This document shows positions 8,405 to 18,090 of a stretch of DNA of 64,000 nucleotides, in pieces. The DNA is from Flavobacterium fluviale (GTDB taxonomy: Bacteria > Bacteroidota > Bacteroidia > Flavobacteriales > Flavobacteriaceae). How positions within the stretch are numbered: the stretch's first letter is position 1; each line of letters begins with the position of its first letter. Where the stretch lies: contig NZ_CP030261.1 in NCBI RefSeq assembly GCF_003312915.1, positions 4,712,001 through 4,776,000 on the forward strand, in the 5' to 3' direction. Made by a program: the position numbers and the translations under genes. The notes under the pieces are model-generated. The model saw only the letters and a program-made list of their open reading frames with translations, was not told the origin of the DNA and made no database searches.

Positions 8405-9637
8405 TTAAGGAATTAGTTTTAATGTAATAACATCATGCGATGCAATTGACGCACTGAATACTTTTGTAGTGTTTCCAGTTTCTTTATTCTTCCACAGATC
8501 TTTTATTTTAAATGTTGTTTTACTAAAATCGGCTTCATATCCAAAATCAATATCTTTGAAATTGTTTTTACTCCAATCAAAAGCAACTTTTTTTGCAGTC
8601 TCTGTTCTATTAACAAAACTAACTGCCCAAGCACCATCTGAAAGCGGTTTTACCCATACTTCCACCCCATCTAAAATGATATATTTAAAACCTTGAATTC
8701 CAAGTTTATCTTGATTTACAGAAAGCAATTCTTTATTGGTTAAAATTGCCAAAGTTTCTTTAGACATTTTACGATAATCGTTTCCTGTAAATAAAGGAGA
8801 AGAAAGCATACACCACATTGCAAAATGTGTTTTATCTTCTGTATCATTCATCTCGTTTCCAACTTCCATCATATCAAAATCATTCCAATGATCTGGTCCA
8901 GAATATTTACGAATATCTTTTCGCATATCGGCAATTTTCATGAATCCCCAAGAGGACCAATTTTCTGGGTGTTTGAATTCGCAGTCGAAACAAGGATAAA
9001 TATCTCCAGAAATTCTCCAAAGATTCCCAACCGGTTTTCCCCATTCCCAAGGCTGGTTATCTCCCCATTCGCAGAGACTAAAAACAATTGGTCTTCCAGC
9101 AGTCTTCAAAGCGTTACTCATAGTTGCATAAGCTTCTTTAGCTGTAATTCCTTCTGTGTTACACCAATCGTATTTTAGAAAATCAATTCCTAGTTTAGCA
9201 TAAAACCTTGCGTCTTGATATTCATAACCTCTTGTTCCTGGATAACCTGCACAGGTTTTTGTTCCTGCACAATTATACAATCCGAATTTTAAGCCTTTAC
9301 TATGCACATAATCAATAAGCGACTTCATTCCGTTTGGAAATTTTTCAGGGTCAGGCACCAAATCACCATTTGCATCACGTTCGTGTGTCATCCAGCCATC
9401 GTCTAAAACAATATAATTATAACCCGCTGCTGCCAAACCAGAAGAAACCATAATGTCTGCAGTTTCTTTTACTAACTTTTCGTCAATATTAGTTGCAAAC
9501 GTATTCCAGGAATTCCATCCCATAGGCGGTGTCATTGCCAGCCCTTCAAATTTCCCAGCTTGTTGTTTGTGCGTATTGCCTTGACTGAAACTCATATTGG
9601 TAAGACATAAGGCAAGTAGTAAAGCGATTTTTTTCAT
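8405..9637 (-). CDS. GH27 alpha-galactosidase
   Basis: This 410-residue protein has a signal peptide ending SFSQ. The GH27 catalytic barrel starts at about residue 35 (MTPPMGWNSWNTF, then LDDGW at 78-82). The nucleophile is D157 in FLKYDWCN and the acid/base is D212 in WRISGD. A C-terminal beta domain follows from about residue 320. GH27 enzymes remove terminal alpha-1,6-galactose from galactomannan. It lies 12 bp upstream of the GH5 gene. A hairpin separates it from the surface-binding protein gene before it, so its expression may be partly uncoupled from the SusCD genes. Confidence 0.93.
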   Translation of the reverse strand: MKKIALLLALCLTNMSFSQGNTHKQQAGKFEGLAMTPPMGWNSWNTFATNIDEKLVKETADIMVSSGLAAAGYNYIVLDDGWMTHERDANGDLVPDPEKFPNGMKSLIDYVHSKGLKFGLYNCAGTKTCAGYPGTRGYEYQDARFYAKLGIDFLKYDWCNTEGITAKEAYATMSNALKTAGRPIVFSLCEWGDNQPWEWGKPVGNLWRISGDIYPCFDCEFKHPENWSSWGFMKIADMRKDIRKYSGPDHWNDFDMMEVGNEMNDTEDKTHFAMWCMLSSPLFTGNDYRKMSKETLAILTNKELLSVNQDKLGIQGFKYIILDGVEVWVKPLSDGAWAVSFVNRTETAKKVAFDWSKNNFKDIDFGYEADFSKTTFKIKDLWKNKETGNTTKVFSASIASHDVITLKLIP

Positions 9638-9654
9638 TTTTTTAAATTTAAATT

Positions 9655-9695
9655 TTAAAAAAATGTTCCCTAATTTTCAATCAGGGAACATTTTT
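9655..9695 (-). terminator. Hairpin between a surface-binding protein gene and GH27
   Basis: tgttccct / agggaaca flanked by A and T runs gives an extended bidirectional stem-loop (plus-strand 9655-9695). On the minus strand it is an intrinsic terminator or attenuator inside the PUL operon. Confidence 0.65.
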
Positions 9696-9719
9696 AGACT
9701 AACTCAAAACAAATCATTT

Positions 9720-10979
9720 TTATAAAAATCCTATATCGTCTATATAGAGAATACTAGACGGAGTAATTGTGCCTCCAGAAAATTCTTGTATAAACACACT
9801 ATCAAAAGTTCCTCCTGTTAAAAGACCAGGATGCAGATCTGAGATCGGAATTGAAATATTATTCCATTGCCCAGCTTTTAGGGTAACCGTGGTACCTTTA
9901 CTTGAATCGCCGGTATCGCTATTTATAGTAACCATGATTTTAGTACTTTCGGTTGGGAATATAGACATTTTAAGAAATTGATAATCCGCTGCATTTAGAA
10001 CTACATCAGAATGCATGAAAAGTCCGCTCCAAGCTTCAGCCACTTTTTTGATTGCGTTTGTTCCTCTACTGACTTTTTCGGTGCTTTCCCAGGTAATATC
10101 GCCTCCCCAGCCCCAGCCCCATCCTTTCAATGAGTCTTCGTAAAGTAAATATTTAAGTCCTATACTGCTTGGTGCAGAAATTCCAAAGTCAGTCTCCACA
10201 ACAATAAGCGCGTATGAATCAAAATCTGCCGGAACAGTTGCTTTTATTTCTGTTTTGGAAACTACTGTAATTGCAGCTCCAGTACTACCAAATTTAACAC
10301 TTTTAACTTTTACAAAATTTTGACCTGTAATTGTAATAATGTCTCCTGGAGAAGCTAATACTTGTGACAGAGTGGTAATTGCCGGCGCCGGAGGAGTCAA
10401 TTCAATTACATTGCTTAAAACATTTACAAAACCATTGGTACCATAATAATCTAATCCCGTTGCCTCTTTGTCAGATCCGTTTACTTTTAAAACGTTATTG
10501 GTAACATTAATACTAAGTAAATATAAATCAGGATTTACCGCATTTGCCATTGTCGAATAATCGCCTGATTCCAAATAATCAGCTTGGACACCTTCAAGTT
10601 TAGCAACTCTTTTTTTAACACCTTTGATGACATGACTTAATACAAGCTGCTTTAAATCTTCTACTGGAACCAAATTAATATCTGGATATCCTAAATCGTT
10701 TACATAACCGCTTGCTGTCAAGTAAGCATCAAGAGTAGCATTGTTAGGAACAAAATAAGTATAGTCATCAGTTGTATTTAAGGTCGCTTCTAAACCAGCC
10801 AGCTGTATTGCTTTTGCAAACGTAGTTAAATTACTATTTGCCTGAAGCAAACCGTAGGCTGTGTTGTAATTTTGCTCTGCTCCGCCAATATCTTCAATTT
10901 CGTTATCACAGGAAGAAACTGCAGCAACCAGAAATGCACATAGTGCAAGCTGCTTTACTTTATTATATATATTTTTCAT
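9720..10979 (-). CDS. Surface glycan-binding lipoprotein with fasciclin, IPT/TIG and C-terminal binding domain
   Basis: This 419-residue protein starts with a lipoprotein signal (lipobox VSSC, Cys24). Residues about 35-195 look like a fasciclin (FAS1) domain: NYNTAYGLLQ, LTTFAKAIQLAGLEATL, YTYFVPNNATLDAYL, LVLSHVIKG. Residues about 205-275 are an IPT/TIG fold (SPGDIITITGQNF). The last 140 residues form a beta-sandwich ending ILYIDDIGFL, similar in layout to the C-terminus of the next upstream gene product. Its position after SusD matches the SusE/F-type slot, so it should bind mannan at the cell surface. A FAS1 domain in such a protein is unusual. The substrate is inferred from context. Confidence 0.8.
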   Translation of the reverse strand: MKNIYNKVKQLALCAFLVAAVSSCDNEIEDIGGAEQNYNTAYGLLQANSNLTTFAKAIQLAGLEATLNTTDDYTYFVPNNATLDAYLTASGYVNDLGYPDINLVPVEDLKQLVLSHVIKGVKKRVAKLEGVQADYLESGDYSTMANAVNPDLYLLSINVTNNVLKVNGSDKEATGLDYYGTNGFVNVLSNVIELTPPAPAITTLSQVLASPGDIITITGQNFVKVKSVKFGSTGAAITVVSKTEIKATVPADFDSYALIVVETDFGISAPSSIGLKYLLYEDSLKGWGWGWGGDITWESTEKVSRGTNAIKKVAEAWSGLFMHSDVVLNAADYQFLKMSIFPTESTKIMVTINSDTGDSSKGTTVTLKAGQWNNISIPISDLHPGLLTGGTFDSVFIQEFSGGTITPSSILYIDDIGFL

Positions 10980-11059
10980 AAATTCTCTTTTAGTTTTTAA
11001 TTATGGATTCAGATTAATAGACTGAACTTTTATCGAAATCTTTATTTGAATCCTAACAA

Positions 11060-12130
11060 TTATTTTAACACCAATCCAATATCATCTAGATAGATCACAT
11101 TTCCTCCAAAACCGCCAAATTCTTGGTAGCCAATTTGAGATAATTCATTTGGATTACCCAACACACTATATGGCACCTCAATATAAGTCCACGAAGTTCT
11201 GACATCAACGATCACGATATTTTTCTCAGTATCTCCATTTGCAAAAAACTTCACTTTTCCAGCTTTTTCACCCTTAACCCAAAATCTTACCGCTTTGAAT
11301 TTACCTGTATCATGATAAGACCAGTTGTTAATTCCAATAACATACCCATCCCATTCACCAGCTTTCCATTGAACACACTTAGTCCCTTGATAAACATCTT
11401 TGGCGTAGGCTGCATCAAACTCATTAGTTCCATCCCAAAGAGACTGCCAGCCCCAAATATTAGTAAAAGCGTCATCATAAATTTCTGAACCTATTACTTG
11501 CGGAGCCACTGTTGTTCCAGATACATTCGTTACTGATAAATTTTTCAAATAACTTCCTTCAGGAACTTTAACTACAATTTCTGTTAATGTAGAAGATATT
11601 GGTTCAACTTGGATATCGCCAAAATTAACTACAGGGCGCAAGAAATATTCACCTGTAATAGTAATAATATCTCCTGGATTTGAATTGACCGGAAACCCTT
11701 TAATATTAGGACTTGGAGGCCTGATAGCCACTTTATAGTTCAAGGTGCCTAAATTGGTGACGATCTTCATTTCGTCCATTTCATTATAGTATGGCGTTTT
11801 TGAATCTACTAACACAACAATTGCGTTATCTGTTACCATTGTAGGGTTAAAATAGGACTCTAAACCATTAAATGAAATTGATTTTAACGTAGCAAAACCA
11901 GATCCTCTAATGATATAATAATTTCCTGCATTAATAATATCTGTAGGAACATCAACTTTTCTATCTCCCTCAACCAAAGGATCATCTACAACAGATCTGC
12001 TAATTCCTGTTACTTCAAGTTTTCCAGATGAACCTGCTGAATCATCGTTTGAACAAGAAGTAAACAGTAAAATTGAAATCGAAGCTAGAAAATACAACTT
12101 CAATAACATTCTATTTTTTATATTTTTCAT
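11060..12130 (-). CDS. Surface glycan-binding lipoprotein with IPT/TIG domains
   Basis: This 356-residue protein has a lipobox FTSC (Cys26), then two IPT/TIG-like sandwiches (about 35-130 and 135-210, the second with NPGDIITITGEYF). A C-terminal domain of about 145 residues begins IWGWQSLWDG and ends VIYLDDIGLVLK. The layout resembles the multi-domain surface glycan-binding proteins found after susD in Bacteroidota PULs, such as those for xyloglucan. Tryptophans in the C-terminal domain (WGWQSLW, WKAGEWDGY) are candidate sugar-stacking residues. It lies 20 bp after susD and shares its C-terminal architecture with the product of the next gene. Confidence 0.82.
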   Translation of the reverse strand: MKNIKNRMLLKLYFLASISILLFTSCSNDDSAGSSGKLEVTGISRSVVDDPLVEGDRKVDVPTDIINAGNYYIIRGSGFATLKSISFNGLESYFNPTMVTDNAIVVLVDSKTPYYNEMDEMKIVTNLGTLNYKVAIRPPSPNIKGFPVNSNPGDIITITGEYFLRPVVNFGDIQVEPISSTLTEIVVKVPEGSYLKNLSVTNVSGTTVAPQVIGSEIYDDAFTNIWGWQSLWDGTNEFDAAYAKDVYQGTKCVQWKAGEWDGYVIGINNWSYHDTGKFKAVRFWVKGEKAGKVKFFANGDTEKNIVIVDVRTSWTYIEVPYSVLGNPNELSQIGYQEFGGFGGNVIYLDDIGLVLK

Positions 12131-12150
12131 AGTAATTTACTTTTAAGAAA

Positions 12151-13713
12151 TTAGTTAAAATTGTAAGGAACCGGCGCCTCTTTTAATTTTGGATTTTTTC
12201 TAACTTCGATATCTGGTTTTGGATAAATAAAATCAGTTGGAGTTGGTGTATAATGCAGTACTCCTTGAGAATCAAAACCTCTATCTTGCTGAGAAATAAT
12301 ATTGATCGCTTCCTGACGCGGCAGTCTGCCTAAATCAAACCAAAATTCTCCTTCAAAAGCAAATTCAACTCTTCTCTCGCGAAATAATGCCGTTTTAGTT
12401 AAAGGCACATTAGCACCCAAAGTACTAAGACCTGCTCTAAACCTTACTTTATTGTATGATTCTTTTGCAGCAGCATTAGTAGTTTCATCAGCTCCAGCCA
12501 TTGTTGCTTCGGCATGAATTAACAAAAGATCAGCATAACGCATAATATAATTGCAGTTATTCATACCTCCCCAAGAATCAGCCGGACCTGTTTCACTAGT
12601 TGCCTGACCTACTACATATTTCTTAACCGCAGCACCAGTATTGGCCAATAGATCGCCATATTTATCCTTATCCATTACAAATCCAACTTCTCCGTTAGCT
12701 TTTAAATTTGGATAAGAATCGCCGTAAACCATAAAAGATTCTTTTCTTCTTAAATCTCCAATTTCAAAAGCATCCTGAACATCATTACTTGGCATATAAG
12801 TAGCACCATATGAAGCATTATCATTCAAAATATCCAAACCATATTGAATATTAGAGAAATTTCCTCCTCCATAAGTATTTATTGCACCAGACCATTGCCA
12901 AGAATAAATAGACTCTTCATTATTATTTTTACTTGTCAAAAACAAATCTGCAAAATTTGGCAGCAAACCAAACTCACCAGAATTAATCACTTTTTCAGCC
13001 ATTAATTTAGAATCAGCATATTTCTTTTCATACAAATATACTTTTGCTAAAAATGCTTCTGCAGAACCTTGAGTTACAAAAACATTATCTCCACCTGGAG
13101 TTCTGGATCTAATTTTTGTTTTTAGATTAGCTGCAGCAAATTTTAAGTCATTTTCAATGAATGTATAAACATCTTCAATTCTATTTGTATTAACTAAAGG
13201 ATCTTTTGCTAAAGCCAAATTATCTTCAATAATCGGCACCGGCCCATACAAACGAACTAAATAAAAGTATGCTATCGCTCGAAAAAAATGTGCTTCTGCA
13301 ATCGTGTTTTTAATTACAGCCTTACTCACATCTGCTGTTGCATTTTTTTCAATATTGTTAATTAAATTGTTTGATTGCGCTACAATTGCAAAACAAGCTC
13401 TCCAAGGATCCAGCAATATAGGACTATCAGAAGTAAGTTTAAATTGAATCAACTCTGGTCCATCAGCATACGCCAGACAGTTTCCTGATGATAACTCAGA
13501 CAAGGCGTAAAAATTCTTAGTATAATAAGGAGCCCACATTGCACCATACATTCCATAAGTGGTTCTGGCTACTTGCTCGTCAGTATTATAAAACTGATCA
13601 CTGCTGTAACTATCTTCTGAAGGACGATCCAAGAAATCTTCGCTGCAAGAAGCAGCAGTCAAACCTAATACTAGTGATAGAACTAAGGTTTTTATATTGA
13701 TATATTTTTTCAT
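12151..13713 (-). CDS. SusD/RagB-family surface glycan-binding lipoprotein
   Basis: This 520-residue lipoprotein has a lipobox AASC (Cys23) followed by SEDFLDRPSEDSYSSDQFY, the classic SusD opening. TPR-like helices include AEAHFFRAIAYFYLVRLYGPVP at about 140-161, and the SusD C-terminal motif RRVEFAFEGEFWFDLGR lies near 455-471. SusD proteins form the lid of the SusC transporter and bind the incoming oligosaccharide. It lies 11 bp downstream of susC on the same strand, the standard pairing. Confidence 0.95.
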   Translation of the reverse strand: MKKYINIKTLVLSLVLGLTAASCSEDFLDRPSEDSYSSDQFYNTDEQVARTTYGMYGAMWAPYYTKNFYALSELSSGNCLAYADGPELIQFKLTSDSPILLDPWRACFAIVAQSNNLINNIEKNATADVSKAVIKNTIAEAHFFRAIAYFYLVRLYGPVPIIEDNLALAKDPLVNTNRIEDVYTFIENDLKFAAANLKTKIRSRTPGGDNVFVTQGSAEAFLAKVYLYEKKYADSKLMAEKVINSGEFGLLPNFADLFLTSKNNNEESIYSWQWSGAINTYGGGNFSNIQYGLDILNDNASYGATYMPSNDVQDAFEIGDLRRKESFMVYGDSYPNLKANGEVGFVMDKDKYGDLLANTGAAVKKYVVGQATSETGPADSWGGMNNCNYIMRYADLLLIHAEATMAGADETTNAAAKESYNKVRFRAGLSTLGANVPLTKTALFRERRVEFAFEGEFWFDLGRLPRQEAINIISQQDRGFDSQGVLHYTPTPTDFIYPKPDIEVRKNPKLKEAPVPYNFN

Positions 13714-13724
13714 AAGAGTGGCAA

Positions 13725-16700
13725 TTAAAATTCTAAATTCATTCCAAAAGTGAAACTACGATTCGTTGGGTAACGTCCTGAATCAATACCTGATAATAAC
13801 GGATCTTGATTGTATGAGCCAACCTCTGGATCGTATCCTGTATATTTAGTAAATGTGTAAAGATTTTGAATACCAAAGTAGAATCTTAATTTACTAATAC
13901 TTGCTTTTGAAATCACATCCGAAGGCATATTATAACCTAACGTTACCTGCTGAATTCTTAAAAATGATCCATCTTCCACATAACGATCAGAGATTGCTAT
14001 ATTTGGGTGTCCATCTCCACCGTCGGGTCTTGGATATTTTGCATCCGTATTTTCTGGTGTCCAGAAATCTGCAGCTTCCGCCAATTGATTTTCATACAAA
14101 CGTTGGTTTTTAGTTCCAGCACGTCTTGTTAAGTTCATCACTTTGTTCCCATAAGAACCTTGTAAAAACACTCCCAAATCAATGTTTTTATATGTAAAAG
14201 TATTATTGAAACCATAAGTGAATTTCGGCTGAGGATTACCAATGTAAGTCAAATCCTTTTCGTCTATCAGACCATCTTTATTTTGGTCAACATATTCAAC
14301 ATCTCCCAATTGACTTTTTACTGCTTTGTTTCCAGTAAAAGGAATTGGCGCGTTGGCTAATTGTTCATTATTTCTGATAATACCAACCGCTTGGTAACCA
14401 TAAAACTGACCAACTGGCTGACCAACCACCGTTTTAGTAACTGCTTTGGTAGTATAATCATTAAGCAATACATCTTTTGTTAAATCAAAATTATCTTGTA
14501 AGCTTAATAGTTTATTTTTATTGGTAGTAAAAATTACTTTTGAATTCCAAGAAAAATCTTTACCAAACTTATTATTGTAATCCAAAGTCATTTCAAAACC
14601 TTGATTTCTTAAGCTTCCTAAGTTTACACTTGGCGCCCCTAAACCTCCTTGATAAGCATCTGTTCCTGTAACATAATAAGGCAATGGCAAGACAAATAAA
14701 AATCCTGCTGATTGTTTTCTGTACACTTCAAATGATGCCTGAAGTTTTGATTTAAAAAGTGTAAAATCTAAACCTATGTTTGTCTGCTCAGAAGTTTCCC
14801 AAGTTAAGTCAGGGTTTGCAATATTATTAACCGTAAAGAAATTACCCAATGCTGATTTAATGGCACGAACCGTACTCATGTAACCGCCGCCGCCAATATT
14901 CTGGTTTCCAGTTTCACCATAACCAGCTCTAATTTTGATATTATCAATATATTCTCGAGTTCCTTCCATAAAACTTTCGTTTGAAAGTTTCCAAGATCCT
15001 GAAATTGAAGGAAAGTACCCCCATTTTTGACCAGGTCCAAAATTAGAACTTCCATCTGCTCTCATCGTTGCCTGCAGCGCATATCTATTATCAAAATCAT
15101 AATTAAAAGTTCCAAAGAAAGAATAAAAAGCAGAACTTCCTTTGTATTCTGAACCCACAAGTGTATCAGGATCACCCAAACTAATAGAATGAATATCATT
15201 ACTCAACAACCCAGAAATTGTTTGTGAGTTCCCGAACCAGTGACTGTCATTAGCTTCTTGAGCAGCTAAAATGTTAAAATGATGATTACCAGCATCAATT
15301 TTATAAGTTAAAACGTTTTTAATATTTAAGCTATACACATTGCTCGCCCTTTCTGTCAGCTGATTGGTTTCTCTAACCGCAGCACCCCATTTATAAGTAG
15401 GCAGAAAGCCCTCAAAATTATCCACATTTGTAGATCCTCCGAAATCAAATCTATACTCAAGTCCTTTTGCAAGTCTAAAACTAGCGTAAAAATTTCCTAT
15501 GAAACTCTTCTTAATCAACTTGTTGGTATTCATCAAAGCCGAAGCAACCGGATTAATCCAAACTCCTATAGAACCATCAGCCGGCGGACCAGCATAATTA
15601 CCATTAGTATCCTTTACTGCAACGTCTGGAGTAGATAATATAGAAGTACTAATAATACCGTTGCTGGCACCATTAATTGTTATATCTTCATTTGTAATTC
15701 CAGTTCCGAGAGAAACTCCAACAGTAAGCCAATCTTTTAGTTTGCTGTCTACATTCGTTTTAAAACTATATCTTTTAAAAGCTGATCCAATAACAATACC
15801 TTCTTGATTTGTATATCCTCCAGAAATATAGTAGTTAGTACCTTCTTTAGCGCCTGAAAATGAAATCTGATGATTATTCATTATCGCCGTTTTATAAATC
15901 TCGTCCTGCCAATTCGTTCCTTTACCCAAAACTGACGGAACAGCAAATTCGTCTCTTGGTGTTACACCATAAACAGCTGCTAATGCATTTTGCTGTTCTG
16001 CATATTGACTTAAAGTCATCGTGTCTAATAAACGAGTTACATTTTGAACAGACAAATATGAATCATACGCAATTTTTCCTACTCCTTTTTTTCCTCTTTT
16101 TGTCGTAATAATTACAACCCCATTCGACGCTCTAGAACCATAGATAGCAGTTGCAGAGGCATCTTTCAAAATATCCAATGTTTCGATATCGTTCGGATTT
16201 AAAAAAGCAATCGGGCTAGAAGTTACGTTTCCTGTGTTTGCTCCTAAATAACCCGTAACGATTGAACCGCCGGTGGCAGTATTAGCAGCATCTCCGGAAA
16301 TCGGAATACCATCTACAATATACAATGGTTCATTAGTACCAGAAATAGAAGTAGTTCCACGTATCTTAACTGACACACTACCTCCTGGCTGCCCAGAATT
16401 GTTTGTAACGGTCACCCCTGCAGCACGCCCTTGTAACAACTGATCTACAGACACTTGTGGAGAATCTGCAAAATCTTTTGAAGTAACTGTAGAAACTGCT
16501 CCTGTTAAATCTTTTCGCTTAACACTTCGATATCCTACATTTACTAACACTTCACGTAAATCTTCGGCACTAAGCTTTAAGACTACATTAATTGTCCCTC
16601 CGTTTTTCACATTAACGGCCTGCGTAACATATCCAATAAATGAAACAGAAATTGTAGAGTTTGCGGGTGCATCGATAGAATATTTCCCATCAAAATCTGT

Positions 16701-16892
16701 CGAAGCTGTCTTTTTAGTTCCCGTAACCATTATGTTTGCCCCCGGAATAGATAATCCCTTTTCGTCAGATACCGTTCCCGAAACCTTCACCTGAGCCGTA
16801 ATAAAATTACTAGTCAGTAACAAAAATAATATCAAAGGAACAGCCGTGTGGTCAGCCTTCCAATGAATGAAGCTAGTCATTAGTTTTTTCAT
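13725..16892 (-). CDS. SusC/RagA-family TonB-dependent outer-membrane transporter
   Basis: This 1055-residue protein has a signal peptide ending FITAQ (about residue 34). A CarboxypepD_reg-like domain follows (about 36-120, VSGTVSDEKGLSIPGANI), then the plug (VGYRSVKRKDLTGAVS, LLQGRAAGVTVTNNSGQPGG, IRGTTSISGTNEPLYIVDG), and a 22-strand barrel closing in NLEF. There is no N-terminal STN domain, so an anti-sigma partner is not expected. With SusD it imports oligosaccharides across the outer membrane using TonB energy. Gene order predicts manno- or galactomanno-oligosaccharides as substrate. The start chosen is the first ATG; MTSFIHWK four codons later is an alternative. Confidence 0.96.
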   Translation of the reverse strand: MKKLMTSFIHWKADHTAVPLILFLLLTSNFITAQVKVSGTVSDEKGLSIPGANIMVTGTKKTASTDFDGKYSIDAPANSTISVSFIGYVTQAVNVKNGGTINVVLKLSAEDLREVLVNVGYRSVKRKDLTGAVSTVTSKDFADSPQVSVDQLLQGRAAGVTVTNNSGQPGGSVSVKIRGTTSISGTNEPLYIVDGIPISGDAANTATGGSIVTGYLGANTGNVTSSPIAFLNPNDIETLDILKDASATAIYGSRASNGVVIITTKRGKKGVGKIAYDSYLSVQNVTRLLDTMTLSQYAEQQNALAAVYGVTPRDEFAVPSVLGKGTNWQDEIYKTAIMNNHQISFSGAKEGTNYYISGGYTNQEGIVIGSAFKRYSFKTNVDSKLKDWLTVGVSLGTGITNEDITINGASNGIISTSILSTPDVAVKDTNGNYAGPPADGSIGVWINPVASALMNTNKLIKKSFIGNFYASFRLAKGLEYRFDFGGSTNVDNFEGFLPTYKWGAAVRETNQLTERASNVYSLNIKNVLTYKIDAGNHHFNILAAQEANDSHWFGNSQTISGLLSNDIHSISLGDPDTLVGSEYKGSSAFYSFFGTFNYDFDNRYALQATMRADGSSNFGPGQKWGYFPSISGSWKLSNESFMEGTREYIDNIKIRAGYGETGNQNIGGGGYMSTVRAIKSALGNFFTVNNIANPDLTWETSEQTNIGLDFTLFKSKLQASFEVYRKQSAGFLFVLPLPYYVTGTDAYQGGLGAPSVNLGSLRNQGFEMTLDYNNKFGKDFSWNSKVIFTTNKNKLLSLQDNFDLTKDVLLNDYTTKAVTKTVVGQPVGQFYGYQAVGIIRNNEQLANAPIPFTGNKAVKSQLGDVEYVDQNKDGLIDEKDLTYIGNPQPKFTYGFNNTFTYKNIDLGVFLQGSYGNKVMNLTRRAGTKNQRLYENQLAEAADFWTPENTDAKYPRPDGGDGHPNIAISDRYVEDGSFLRIQQVTLGYNMPSDVISKASISKLRFYFGIQNLYTFTKYTGYDPEVGSYNQDPLLSGIDSGRYPTNRSFTFGMNLEF

Positions 16893-17211
16893 AATAAGTG
16901 TTTGGTTAGTTTAAATTTGTTTTATTGCCAATCTAAGAGTTTAAAAAGCCAGGGTATATTAAAACTCTTAAATTATTTAACAAATCTATAACAGAGAGAA
17001 TTATCAAATCGATAATATTATATCATTTAATGATAATATTTTTACTTTAAGCGGATAAAAAAACATATATGAAAATAAATACACATAAAAACTGAATTAT
17101 TCGCAACGACAATCCTCAAAAAGAACCTAACACTTACATAAAAATCAACAAAAACCGTAAAATCAAACGATTTCGTTAAAAATAATATTTATTAGTGATA
17201 AAAAAGTATCA
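16893..17211. promoter_or_regulatory. Upstream region of the susC operon
   Basis: These 319 bp hold no gene. A 9-bp perfect inverted repeat (taagagttt at 16934-16942, aaactctta at 16962-16970) lies 42-78 nt before the susC start and could be a leader hairpin. Further upstream a very AT-rich near-palindrome (aatatta-ta-tca ... tgataatatt, about 17014-17040) could be an operator. No perfect TAnnTTTG box was found on the minus strand. Confidence 0.45.
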
Positions 17212-18090
17212 CTATAAAATACGTTTCAATCCAGAAAAATCTTCTCTGTACTGACTTGGGGTACAATTTTTTGTAGCTTTAAAACTGCGGTTAAAATTGG
17301 CAATATTATTAAATCCCGATTTGAATGCGACTTCAGAAACACTCATATCTTTTTCAACCAGCCAGCGCGCCGCGTATCCAATTCGAATATCATTAATATA
17401 ATTGACAAAAGTTTTACCCGTACGTTTTTTAATAAATCGGTTAAAAGAAATGATCGACATACTAGCCACATTTGCAACATCTTCTAATGTAATCTTTTCA
17501 GCGAAATGTTTCTGTACATATTCATAAACCAATTTCATTTTATCATAATCATCAAAAGTATCATAATCAACAGTATAGGTAGAGAGCAAGCGCTGATTTC
17601 TAGAATTAGCTAAATCATATAATAAAGAAGTAATTTCCAAAAAATAATCCATACCATCTAATTTCGAGAGCCTTACAAGTCTTGGCGTTAATTCTTCTGC
17701 TGTTTTTTTTGAAAAAAGGATTCCATGAATAGATCTATTAAACATATCACGTATCGGATTCATAATTCGTCTTGACAATAGAGATTCATGAAACAAATCA
17801 TTATGGAACTGAATTGTTATTTCATGGATTTTTTTACTCGTGCATTTACTCAATTCCCATCCGTGATATAAATTCGGACCAATTAAAACCAATTCAACAT
17901 TATCAATTTCTTCAATATTATCACCGACAACCCTTTTAACTCCTTTTCCATTCAGAATAAAATTAATTTCAAATTCGGGATGATAATGAACAGGAAAATC
18001 AAAGCTGTCCTTTACACGATCAAAAACCAAAAAACTATCACTCGCTGCTAATGGAGCAATCTCCCTATAAAAATTTTTTGCTGTACTCAT
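17212..18090 (-). CDS. AraC-family transcriptional regulator of the PUL
   Basis: This 292-residue protein has an N-terminal cupin-type sensor (about 15-110, with FPVHYHPEFEINFILNGKG and LVLIGPNLYHGW) and a C-terminal AraC double helix-turn-helix. The latter includes KITLEDVANVASMSIISFNR, VNYINDIRIGYAARWL, VAFKSGFNNIANFNRSFK and CTPSQYRE. The cupin usually binds a soluble sugar and the HTH then activates catabolic genes. It lies between the leftward susC operon (same strand, 319 bp away) and the rightward GH26 operon (divergent, about 300 bp). This position fits a local regulator of both arms. There is no membrane segment, so the inducer is probably cytoplasmic, such as mannobiose or a derivative. 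Confidence 0.9.
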   Translation of the reverse strand: MSTAKNFYREIAPLAASDSFLVFDRVKDSFDFPVHYHPEFEINFILNGKGVKRVVGDNIEEIDNVELVLIGPNLYHGWELSKCTSKKIHEITIQFHNDLFHESLLSRRIMNPIRDMFNRSIHGILFSKKTAEELTPRLVRLSKLDGMDYFLEITSLLYDLANSRNQRLLSTYTVDYDTFDDYDKMKLVYEYVQKHFAEKITLEDVANVASMSIISFNRFIKKRTGKTFVNYINDIRIGYAARWLVEKDMSVSEVAFKSGFNNIANFNRSFKATKNCTPSQYREDFSGLKRIL

